DNA of 64,000 bases, from positions 248,001 through 312,000 of the forward strand of contig NZ_CABJDK010000002.1 in assembly GCF_902364355.1 (NCBI RefSeq), read 5' to 3'. Made by a program: the position numbers and the translations under genes. Positions 26,822 through 34,396 of the stretch are shown one piece after another. Source of the stretch: Collinsella aerofaciens. Lineage in GTDB: Bacteria > Actinomycetota > Coriobacteriia > Coriobacteriales > Coriobacteriaceae. The notes beneath the pieces are model-generated. The model had not been told where the DNA came from, did not search any database, and saw only the letters and a program-made list of their open reading frames with translations. Position 1 is the first letter of the stretch; every line of letters starts with the position of its first letter.

Positions 26822-28484
26822 GAAAGTTTGCTCCTTCCCGATCTTGTTTGCGCTGCTTGCCCTCCTGATCGGCACCTGCGCGGTTGTGTTCCCCGCATCC
26901 GCGCAGGCCGCGCCGACCTCGACCGGTTCCATCACGGTGAGCGGCACCGTGGCGAGCAGCTACGACGCCTACCAGATCTTTAGCGCCAACGTCGTCGACG
27001 GCGACAGCGACGCCAAGATCGCCACCGACCTCGCCTGGGCAAGCGACGCCGCGCGCGATGCCGTGTTGCCTGTGCTGCACAGCGCCGGTATGCCCAATTC
27101 CCAGACCACCGCGCAGGAAGCTGCCGAGTGGCTCAACACCGATTCCCACCTCACGAGCGCGCTGAGCGCACAGCTCGCTCGTTCCCTCCAGAGCTCTGGC
27201 GCCGTGTCTGTGCCCCTTAACGCGGGCACGGCGGCCGATCTGCCCTGTGGCTACTGGCTCATCGTCGCCAAAGACGACGCCATCTCCCAGAACGAGGCCG
27301 GCACCGCGCCGATCATGGCCCTGGTCGGCGGCAGCGCCGTCACCGTCAAGCCCAAGGCGGCGACCCCCAAGGTCGCCAAGCACGTGCTGGAGGACAGCGC
27401 CGCCGCCTGGGGCAAGGCCGCCGACGCCACGGTCGCCGACGACCTGTACTGGCGCCTCTCTGCCACGGTCCCGGCGGGGCTCACGGCCTACGACACCTAT
27501 ACGGTGCGGTTCGTCGACACCATGAGCGCGGGACTCGAACCCTCCAAGGTTGCCGCGAGCATGCGCGTGTACGTGGCGGCGGGCACGGACGGCGGCTTCG
27601 ACGCCGTCTCGGCCGGCAAGGACGGCCGCGCCGGCACCGAGTCCGCGAAGGGCTGGACCGACATCACGGCCCAGTGCGCCACCAAGGTAGCGACCGACGG
27701 CAAGACCTTCACCGTGCGCACCGGCGACCTGATCGCCGCGCTCGGCGGGGCCGACGCCTTCACCGCGGGCGCCCGCGTGGTCGCCGTGTACAATGCGCCG
27801 CTCAACAGCGCGTGCAACCACGGCATCGCGAAGGGCAACCCCAACGAGGTCTACCTGCGCTACCCGCGCTCTCCCTTTGCCGACCAGTCCGGCGATGCCG
27901 GCTTCACCCGCACGCCGAGCGACGACGCGTGCGCCTACACCTGGGATCTCGCGCTCACCAAGCGCGGCAGCGACGGCGACAAGCCGCTTGCCGGGGCGGT
28001 CCTGAGCATCGCCGACGACCGCGGCCGCACGCTGTCGGCCGACGGCACGTGGGATGCGGAGGGCAAGGCCACCGTCACCACGGGCGAGGACGGCCGCGTG
28101 ACCGTCTCGGGCGTGGACTCGGGCAAGCTGGAGGTCCGCGAGCTCAAGGCGCCCAAGGGCTACACCGCCTTTGAGGGTACGCGCTCCGTGACGGTCAAGG
28201 CCGAGGGCCTGGACGTCGACCAGGTGGCCGCCGCCAAGCCCAAACTCACCATCACGGCCGAGTCGCCCCTGCGTGCCGACAGCGCGGACGGGTCGACGGG
28301 CAGCCTGGAGGCGTCGCTCATCAACACGCCCACCGGCACACCCCCTAGCATTACCACCGGAGGCTTTATGCCCTCGACTGGCGATATGGCAATGTACGCC
28401 GCGGCCGCCGCAGCGGTCGCCGGAGCCGCGCTCATCGTGGTCGCGCTCCTGGTCAAGCGGGGAGGTGGCAGCCATAAAGAATAG
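26814..28484 (+). CDS. Sortase-anchored pilin (SpaH/EbpB-like backbone or minor pilin)
   Basis: A 556-residue secreted protein. The signal peptide (1-33) ends at ASAQAA. An N-terminal fimbrial domain (YDAYQIFSANVVDGD start) is followed by a D2-type isopeptide domain (KHVLEDSAAAWGKA, then NEVYLRYPRSPF), a Cna_B-type domain whose E-box reads LEVRELKAPKGY, and a sorting signal MPSTG with a hydrophobic helix and KRGGG tail. The Leu to Met change in the LPxTG-like motif is unusual. The GTG start overlaps the stop of the adhesin gene by eight bases with GGGAGG upstream, so the genes are coupled. Its GC content is clearly higher than that of both neighbouring pilus genes, suggesting a separate origin. 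Confidence 0.82.
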   Translation: MNKKVCSFPILFALLALLIGTCAVVFPASAQAAPTSTGSITVSGTVASSYDAYQIFSANVVDGDSDAKIATDLAWASDAARDAVLPVLHSAGMPNSQTTAQEAAEWLNTDSHLTSALSAQLARSLQSSGAVSVPLNAGTAADLPCGYWLIVAKDDAISQNEAGTAPIMALVGGSAVTVKPKAATPKVAKHVLEDSAAAWGKAADATVADDLYWRLSATVPAGLTAYDTYTVRFVDTMSAGLEPSKVAASMRVYVAAGTDGGFDAVSAGKDGRAGTESAKGWTDITAQCATKVATDGKTFTVRTGDLIAALGGADAFTAGARVVAVYNAPLNSACNHGIAKGNPNEVYLRYPRSPFADQSGDAGFTRTPSDDACAYTWDLALTKRGSDGDKPLAGAVLSIADDRGRTLSADGTWDAEGKATVTTGEDGRVTVSGVDSGKLEVRELKAPKGYTAFEGTRSVTVKAEGLDVDQVAAAKPKLTITAESPLRADSADGSTGSLEASLINTPTGTPPSITTGGFMPSTGDMAMYAAAAAAVAGAALIVVALLVKRGGGSHKE

Positions 28485-28592
28485 CTGGCAGCCCCACAGA
28501 GAGCGGGGCGAGACGTAGCGAAGTAGATGCTAAGACGCAGACAGATGATGACCGATCGAATGAGAACCAACCGGAAAACGGAGGAAAAGAAG

Positions 28593-30308
28593 ATGAGCAT
28601 GAGCAAGAACATCGCACGCCTGGCAGTAACCGCCGGCCTCACAGCAGCCCTGAGCTTCGGCGGCGTTATGGCCCCGGTGACCATGGCGTTTGCTGATGAT
28701 GGCGACAACAGCATCACCATTACGCAGTCGGAGGGTAACGCATCCACTACGTTCAAGGCATATCAGATCTTTAAGGCCGATGTCGTAGATCCTACTGAGG
28801 AGGGGACGGCTGATAAGATCGTCTCCAACGTCAAGTGGGCAGACGACGTGGAGCCGAGTGTTCAGAATGCCATTATCGCGGCTATTGAAGCGGATTCGAA
28901 GTATGAGACTTCTAATCCTAAGCTGCCCAATAAGGCTACCGCCCAGGACGTGGCCGATTGGTTGACTAAGAACGTTACCGGTACTAATGCTGAGACTGCT
29001 GTTAATAAGGATCACCTTCTCAACAAGATTGCCGGTATTGTGAAAAGTGGCGTTACCGCTACGGGCAGTTCGTTCTTGGCAGGCAATAGTTTCACTGTGC
29101 CTAACGATGAGAATAATTCCCCCAAGACGGGTTACTACCTGTTCCTGACCGATGAATCTTCACTGAGCACTTCCGAAGCGGCAAAGAAGAACACGGGCAC
29201 CTCGCCCATCTTCGCCGTTGTCGGCGGTAGCAGCGTGACCGTTACCGAGAAGACCAGCATTCCTACCGTTGAGAAGGAGGTCCTCGAGGGCGGTAACTGG
29301 GGAAAGGTAAGCGACTCGTATATTGGCGAGGAGGTCGAATATAAACTGACTGGCCACGTTGCTAGTAACATCGACACCTTCACCAAGTACGAATATACGT
29401 TCCAGGATCATCTTTCTGTTGGACTGGAGGCTATCAAGAGCTCCGTTGAGGTGAAAATTAACGGTCAAGTTATCCAGCCTGCAAATGGCTACACGGTAGA
29501 CCTTGTGGACACTAAGAACGCTTCTGGGAACCTTACTGGCGGTCAAGACCTGACGATTTCCTTCTCCAATCTTAAGGATGCTGCAGCAGCTGCAGGCGTG
29601 ACGCTTAGGGGCGACTCTAAGGTCGTTGTGACCTATAAAGCAAAACTGACCGATAAGGCTGAATACACTGCCACCGGCAACACCAATGATGTCAAACTCG
29701 TCTATTCGAATAACCCCATGGTTGAAGGTACTGGCACCTCCACGCCGGAGCGAGTTACTGACCATGTCTTCCGCCTGGATGTGACCAAGGTCGAAAAGGA
29801 CAACCAGAATCAAAAACTTGAAGCTACCTTCCAAGTCAAAATGACCAAAGAGGGAGATACTTCGCTTAAGACTAATAGGTGGCTGACCCAAACTGGCGGC
29901 ATTACCGAAAATGAGAAAGATGCCGGAAAATTCAAGACCGACAAGGAAACTGGCAAGATTTATATCCCTGGTCTTGTTGAGGGAACGTATGAGATTACCG
30001 AATGCAATACTCCTGCTGGTTACAACACCCTTGCTCCGTTTACCATTACGGTGAAGCCGAAGTACAACGCAGACGGTAGCCTGCAGAGTCTCGATGTAAC
30101 GTCCAGCAATACCGAAATGGTTACTTCCAGTGCTACAAATGACGCGACCATTCCTGTCACCATCCAGAACAAGAAGGGCTCCGGCCTCCCGCTGACCGGT
30201 CTCAATGGCGTGACCTTCACTTGGATTGCTGGTGGCGCGGTGCTGTGCATCGGCGTGGCGCACCTCATCCGCAGCCGTAAGCAGGCTGAGGAGTCCGAGC
30301 AGGGGTAA
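28593..30308 (+). CDS. Sortase-anchored major pilin (SpaH/EbpB family)
   Basis: A 571-residue pilin. The signal peptide (1-37) ends at AFADD. The N-terminal domain begins TFKAYQIFKADVVDP; a D2-type domain (VEKEVLEGGNWGKV, then NDVKLVYSNNPM) precedes a Cna_B-type domain with E-box YEITECNTPAGY. The canonical sorting signal LPLTG is followed by a hydrophobic helix and RSRKQ. The family forms covalent sortase-built shafts through a lysine in the pilin motif; the exact lysine cannot be fixed by eye. GGAGG precedes the ATG. Domain order matches the previous gene, pointing to ancient duplication. A very strong terminator 100 bases on ends the operon. Confidence 0.85.
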   Translation: MSMSKNIARLAVTAGLTAALSFGGVMAPVTMAFADDGDNSITITQSEGNASTTFKAYQIFKADVVDPTEEGTADKIVSNVKWADDVEPSVQNAIIAAIEADSKYETSNPKLPNKATAQDVADWLTKNVTGTNAETAVNKDHLLNKIAGIVKSGVTATGSSFLAGNSFTVPNDENNSPKTGYYLFLTDESSLSTSEAAKKNTGTSPIFAVVGGSSVTVTEKTSIPTVEKEVLEGGNWGKVSDSYIGEEVEYKLTGHVASNIDTFTKYEYTFQDHLSVGLEAIKSSVEVKINGQVIQPANGYTVDLVDTKNASGNLTGGQDLTISFSNLKDAAAAAGVTLRGDSKVVVTYKAKLTDKAEYTATGNTNDVKLVYSNNPMVEGTGTSTPERVTDHVFRLDVTKVEKDNQNQKLEATFQVKMTKEGDTSLKTNRWLTQTGGITENEKDAGKFKTDKETGKIYIPGLVEGTYEITECNTPAGYNTLAPFTITVKPKYNADGSLQSLDVTSSNTEMVTSSATNDATIPVTIQNKKGSGLPLTGLNGVTFTWIAGGAVLCIGVAHLIRSRKQAEESEQG

Positions 30309-30408
30309 CGCTCGCTCACCCATCCCTTTGGCAGGTGGGATGTGATGGCCTTGAGACTTGCGGACACTTTTCTCGTCCATCCACGTTCTTGCTTTGCCAT
30401 TCTCTTTT

Positions 30409-30446
30409 CGGGGCAGACTCCGCACTGGAGTCTGCCCCGTTTTTTT
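30409..30446 (+). terminator. Strong terminator of the pilin operon
   Basis: CGGGGCAGACTCC and GGAGTCTGCCCCG form a 13-bp perfect stem with a five-base loop, then seven T. It separates the pilins from the sortase. Confidence 0.9.
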
Positions 30447-30484
30447 GGGACAACGCAGCCAGCCTCCACCGTCCGATGCGGGTA

Positions 30485-30733
30485 CGTTCGTCATCGCGTT
30501 TCTTGACTCGTATGAGGTTCGGATTAAGGTCCGTAGGCGCACGCGCGGTGCGGACGGTAGAAGGCATTTGCGCCGCGCGTGCAAATTAAAATGCCCGTGG
30601 TTCGGAGTCCGGACATTTAACAACACCGGAAACTGCTCACTCGCGCTTTCGAACACTTACGCGGGGCGTGTCGTTTCCTGTAACGATTGTATCCCGAATC
30701 GCCCCGCCGATTCGGGACATTTGAAAACGCAAA
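30485..30733 (+). pseudogene. Decayed 5'-truncated copy of the small-protein/hairpin segment
   Basis: About 250 bases that align with 30962-31214 at an offset of 477-480. The shared part encodes FVIAFLDSYEV and the basic tail, then the AATGCCC hairpin and the TCCCGAATC/GATTCGGGA hairpin. This copy lacks the start codon, ribosome-binding site and hydrophobic N-terminus of the downstream copy, and its first hairpin is mismatched, so it looks non-functional. Confidence 0.65.
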
Positions 30734-30915
30734 CACGTCGGGCAAACCCGGACAATGCGGCCAGGCTCCGCTGGACGAGGAACCGTGTGTGTAACTATCG
30801 AACAAATGTTTGCAATTATTGCGTTTAGCAGCTGCGGGTGCATGCACTCGCAGTAAAATACCCTTGCGACGCATCCCGTGCGCGGGCGGCCGACGACTCG
30901 ATCGGAGGTCCCCAA

Positions 30916-31068
30916 ATGCTGAAATTCCTTAACGCGCTCGCCGCCCTCGCGGCGGTGGGCTCGTTCGTCATCGCGTTTCTTGACTCGTATGAAGTTCGGT
31001 TTAAGGTCCGTAGGCGCACGCGCGGTGCGGACGGTAGAAGGCATTTGCGCCGCAACAAGCGCAAATAA
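30916..31068 (+). CDS. Small membrane protein of 50 residues with basic tail
   Basis: It starts MLKFLNALAALAAVGSFVIAF: one hydrophobic segment (residues 3-21), then a strongly basic C-terminus (RRRTRGADGRRHLRRNKRK). CGGAGG lies eight bases before the ATG, and a GC-rich hairpin follows the stop directly. It sits between the pilins and their sortase, and part of it is duplicated just upstream. The family was not recognised. The basic tail and single membrane segment recall small membrane regulators or type I toxin peptides; neither is established. Confidence 0.5.
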   Translation: MLKFLNALAALAAVGSFVIAFLDSYEVRFKVRRRTRGADGRRHLRRNKRK

Positions 31069-31327
31069 GAATGCCCGGGGTTAGAGGCCCGGGCATTTAA
31101 CAACACCGGAAACTGGTCGCCCGCGCTTTCGATCACTTACGCGGGGTGCGTCGTTTCCTGTAGCTATTGTATCCCGAATCTCCCCGCCGATTCGGGACAT
31201 TTTGAAAACTCAAATGCTGGCTTATCCTCGACTGGACGGTGCGGTCTAGCTGTGTTGTCGGGCGGGGGAGCCTGCTAATCGGCTATTATTTGTTTAGACA
31301 ACTTGAGCTGTAGAGGAGTGAACGGCG
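31069..31327. other. Hairpin-rich spacer before the sortase gene
   Basis: Two perfect hairpins: AATGCCCGGG with CCCGGGCATT (31070-31097), directly after the small ORF and able to end it, and TCCCGAATC with GATTCGGGA (31172-31197). The sortase ribosome-binding site (GAGGAG) lies at the right edge. Otherwise no gene is seen. Confidence 0.6.
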
Positions 31328-32266
31328 ATGGTGCAGGGCGCCAAACATATGAAGAACAATAACGCCGCGGCCAACGGCGGCTCAAGCCCCCAGCCCAAAC
31401 CTCAACCAAAGCCCAAGCGCCGTCGCAAGCGGCTGCCGCGCTGGGCCGACCGCCTCATCACCATCGTTATCATCCTTATTGGCGTGGGCCTAATGACCTG
31501 GCCGTGGATCTTGGACCGGCTCGAGGCCTCGGGCGTGTTCAACCAGATCAGCACCGTGTCCAGCACCGTGGACGCGCTGTCTGCCGAGGAGCGCGAGCGC
31601 ATCCTGCTCCAGGCGCGCTCCTTTAACGAGCAGCTTGCCGGCGAGGCCACCGAGCTTCCCGCCGACCAGATCGAGCCCTACGCTCAGCAGCTCATCTTTG
31701 ACCGCGACCCCATGATGAGCTGGGTCGAGATCCCCTCCATCGATGTGAGCATGCCCATCTACCACGGCACGAGCGAAGAAGTCCTTATGGCGGGCGTCGG
31801 CCACCTGGAAGGCACGAGCCTGCCGGTGGGCGGCACCTCGACGCACTGCGTGCTCACCGCGCACTCGGGCATGCGCAACCTGAGCATGTTCGACGACATC
31901 CATTCGCTGGAGCCCGGCGACCTGGTGCTGCTGCATACCATGAACAAGACGCTCGCCTACAAGATGGTGGACTCCGAGGTGGTGCTGCCCGAGGAGATGG
32001 AGTCACTGACCATCGAGCCCGGCGCCGACAAGGTGACGCTCGTCACCTGTACGCCCTACGGTGTGAACGACCATCGCCTGCTGGTGCATTGCGTGCGCAC
32101 CAAGTACAACAAGAAGGACGTCGACAAGCAAAAGTCGCTGGCCGGCCGCCACTGGGGCAAGCGTGAGTTTGCCGTGCTTATCGTGGTCGTAGCCATTGTG
32201 CTGTTGCTGCTGGACATCGTGATCCACGCGGTCCGCAAGCGCCGCAAGGCCAAGGCCTCGGCATAA
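31328..32266 (+). CDS. Class C (pilus-assembly) sortase
   Basis: A 312-residue transpeptidase that should polymerise the pilins encoded upstream. A basic proline-rich cytoplasmic N-terminus is followed by a membrane helix (about 42-60), the catalytic domain, and a second C-terminal helix (about 276-299) with a basic tail, the topology of class C sortases. The triad is H179 in TAHSGM, C241 in TLVTCTPYGVNDHR, and R250 in the same motif. A DP pair at 127-128 is placed like the lid that occupies the active site in this class. GAGGAG precedes the ATG. It is separated from the pilin operon by a terminator, so it likely has its own promoter. Confidence 0.93.
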   Translation: MVQGAKHMKNNNAAANGGSSPQPKPQPKPKRRRKRLPRWADRLITIVIILIGVGLMTWPWILDRLEASGVFNQISTVSSTVDALSAEERERILLQARSFNEQLAGEATELPADQIEPYAQQLIFDRDPMMSWVEIPSIDVSMPIYHGTSEEVLMAGVGHLEGTSLPVGGTSTHCVLTAHSGMRNLSMFDDIHSLEPGDLVLLHTMNKTLAYKMVDSEVVLPEEMESLTIEPGADKVTLVTCTPYGVNDHRLLVHCVRTKYNKKDVDKQKSLAGRHWGKREFAVLIVVVAIVLLLLDIVIHAVRKRRKAKASA

Positions 32267-32280
32267 GACATTCTCCAGAA

Positions 32281-32313
32281 CCACCACAATGGGGACAGGC
32301 ATCTTTGTGGTGG
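32281..32313. repeat. CCACCAC palindromic repeat, copy 5 (one arm mismatch)
   Basis: CCACCACAATGG with ATCTTTGTGGTGG: the nine outer pairs are intact and an A to T change breaks the tenth. It lies 14 bases after the sortase stop. Confidence 0.75.
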
Positions 32314-32324
32314 TCGGGACTTCC

Positions 32325-32387
32325 AAACCATCACAACATTCGATGAAAATCGCGATTTTGGCGAAAAGCGTCGAATGTTGTGATGGT
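32325..32387. repeat. Palindromic repeat family R1, copy D
   Basis: AAACCATCACAACATTCGA with a 17-base matching right arm. The loop is in the same orientation as copy C. Like copy C, it stands beside a CCACCAC element. The remaining spacer to gatC has no further structure that I can see. Confidence 0.85.
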
Positions 32388-32570
32388 CTTCGTTGCGGAC
32401 GGCGCGGTTTTCGCTATGGACGGTGCGGTTTTGCCGCAGAGCTGCCAGCCCGTCGCCCGCCAATCCGCCGCCCTCGTTACGTTTTCGCTGCATTTGGGTA
32501 AAGCACCTGCTCCAAGCGGCGTTGCCTTGTATACTAGAGCGGTTTATCTGTTATGCGGAAGGGAGCGCCT

Positions 32571-32882
32571 ATGGCACTCAGCGAGAAAGACGTGCGCGGC
32601 ATCGCCGAGTACGCAAAGATCGCACTGACCGATGACGAGCTCACCCAGATGACGTCCTACATGAACGACGCCGTCCAGATGCTCGAGCCCGTCCTGCAAT
32701 ATGACTTACCCGACGTGGAGCCCACATTCCATCCTATCGGAAGCCTGTCCAACGTGATGGGCGACGACCTACGCGAGCCCGAGCGCGACCTGCCGCTCGA
32801 CGTTGCGCTGGAAAACGCCGGCAGCGCGCGCGACCGCTACTTCCGCGTGCCGTCCATTTTGGGAGAGGGGGAGAGCGAGTAA
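32571..32882 (+). CDS. gatC: Aspartyl/glutamyl-tRNA amidotransferase subunit C
   Basis: A 103-residue GatC, the small subunit that stabilises GatA-GatB. LSEKDVRGIAEYAKIALTDDE is the family N-terminal helix pair, and the REPERDLPLDVALENA and FRVPSIL ends match the segment that wraps GatA. The ATG at 32571 has GGAAGGGAG upstream. Its stop overlaps the gatA start (TAATG). Confidence 0.93.
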   Translation: MALSEKDVRGIAEYAKIALTDDELTQMTSYMNDAVQMLEPVLQYDLPDVEPTFHPIGSLSNVMGDDLREPERDLPLDVALENAGSARDRYFRVPSILGEGESE

Positions 32883-34396
32883 TGGCTCAGAGCTTCGATT
32901 CCCTTACCGCCGCCCAGATCGCCGCAGGCGTTGCCGCCGGCGAATTTACCGCTACCGAGGTGGCCCAGGCCTCCCTTGCTGCCATTGAGGCGCGCGAGGG
33001 CGGGGTCCAGGCATTCCTGCAGGTGTCGCCCGAGCTTGCGCTCGAGGCCGCCGCGCGCGTGGACGCCGACCGTGCCGCAGGCAAGCCGCTGCCCCCGCTT
33101 GTGGGCGTGCCGCTGGCCATCAAGGACAACATGAATCTCGTGGGTACGCGCACTACCTGCGCTTCTCGCATGCTCGGGGACTACCAGAGCGTCTACACCG
33201 CTACCTGCGTCCAGCGCATGCTCGATGCCGGCTGCCTGCCCATGGGCAAGGCCAACATGGACGAGTTTGCCTTTGGCAGCTCCACCGAGAGCTCGGCGTT
33301 CCACCGCACCAACAACCCTTGGGATACCGAGCGCGTGCCCGGCGGCTCCTCGGGCGGCTCCGCTGCCGCCGTCGCCGCGGGCGAGGTCGCGCTCTCGCTG
33401 GGCTCGGATACCGGCGGCTCCATTCGCCAGCCGGCGTCGCTGTGCGGCGTGGTGGGCTTTAAGCCCACGTATGGTGCCGTGAGTCGTTACGGCGTGGTTG
33501 CCTTTGGCTCGTCGCTCGACCAGGTGGGCCCCTTTGGCCGCACGGTCGAGGACGTCGCGCTGGCCATGAACGCGCTTACCGGCGCGGGCCACGATCCGTA
33601 CGACTGCACCAGCCAGGATTGCGCCGTCGACTTTACCGAGCATCTCAACGACAGCATCGAGGGCAAGCGCGTGGGCATCATCCCCGCATTTATGGAGGCC
33701 GAGGGCCTGACGCCCGAGGTCAAGGCCGCCGTTCAGCGCGCCGCCCAGGAGCTGCAGAACCAGGGCGCCGAGCTGGTCGAGGTCGACCTGCCGCACCTGG
33801 ATGCCGCCATCGCCGCCTACTACGTCATCGGCCCGGCCGAGGCGTTCTCCAACCTGGCCCGCTTCGATGGCATTCGCTACGGCTACCAGGAGGAGGGCTG
33901 CGCCAACCTGTCCGACCAGAGCTCGCTGTCGCGCGCCCACGGCTTTGGCGCCGAGGCCAAGCGCCGTCAGATGCTCGGCGCCTACCTGCTGAGCTCGGGC
34001 GTGTACGACAAGTACTACTACGCCGCGCAAAAGGCCCGCACGCTCATCACGCAGGACTACGACGCCGCGTATGCCAAGGTGGACACCATCCTCATGCCCG
34101 CCTCGCCGCGCACGGCCTTTAAGTTTGGCGAGATCAGCGACCCCACGCAGATGTACCTCTCCGACCTGTACACCATTTCGCTCAACATTTGCGGCAACGG
34201 CGGTATCTCGGTGCCGCTGGGCCTGGGCGAGGATACTCATCTGCCCGTTTCTGCCCAGCTGGTGGGTCCGGCCTTTAAGGACCGTCAGCTGCTCACGTTT
34301 GCCCGCGCCTTGGAGCGCGGCTTTGCCGATGCCGCCACGGGTGCGCCCGCGCTTTCCGTCGCGCCCGATTTTGCCGGGAAGGGAGGCGAGCTGTAA
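32882..34396 (+). CDS. gatA: Aspartyl/glutamyl-tRNA(Asn/Gln) amidotransferase subunit A
   Basis: A 504-residue amidase that releases ammonia from glutamine for tRNA-dependent amidation. The amidase signature is present with the Ser-cisSer-Lys triad: lysine in GVPLAIKDN, serine in PGGSSGGSAAAVAAG, and serine in GSDTGGSIRQPA. Normal length. It overlaps gatC by three bases and gatB by one, so the three are co-translated. Presence of GatCAB suggests that Gln-tRNA and/or Asn-tRNA are made by transamidation. Confidence 0.97.
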   Translation: MAQSFDSLTAAQIAAGVAAGEFTATEVAQASLAAIEAREGGVQAFLQVSPELALEAAARVDADRAAGKPLPPLVGVPLAIKDNMNLVGTRTTCASRMLGDYQSVYTATCVQRMLDAGCLPMGKANMDEFAFGSSTESSAFHRTNNPWDTERVPGGSSGGSAAAVAAGEVALSLGSDTGGSIRQPASLCGVVGFKPTYGAVSRYGVVAFGSSLDQVGPFGRTVEDVALAMNALTGAGHDPYDCTSQDCAVDFTEHLNDSIEGKRVGIIPAFMEAEGLTPEVKAAVQRAAQELQNQGAELVEVDLPHLDAAIAAYYVIGPAEAFSNLARFDGIRYGYQEEGCANLSDQSSLSRAHGFGAEAKRRQMLGAYLLSSGVYDKYYYAAQKARTLITQDYDAAYAKVDTILMPASPRTAFKFGEISDPTQMYLSDLYTISLNICGNGGISVPLGLGEDTHLPVSAQLVGPAFKDRQLLTFARALERGFADAATGAPALSVAPDFAGKGGEL

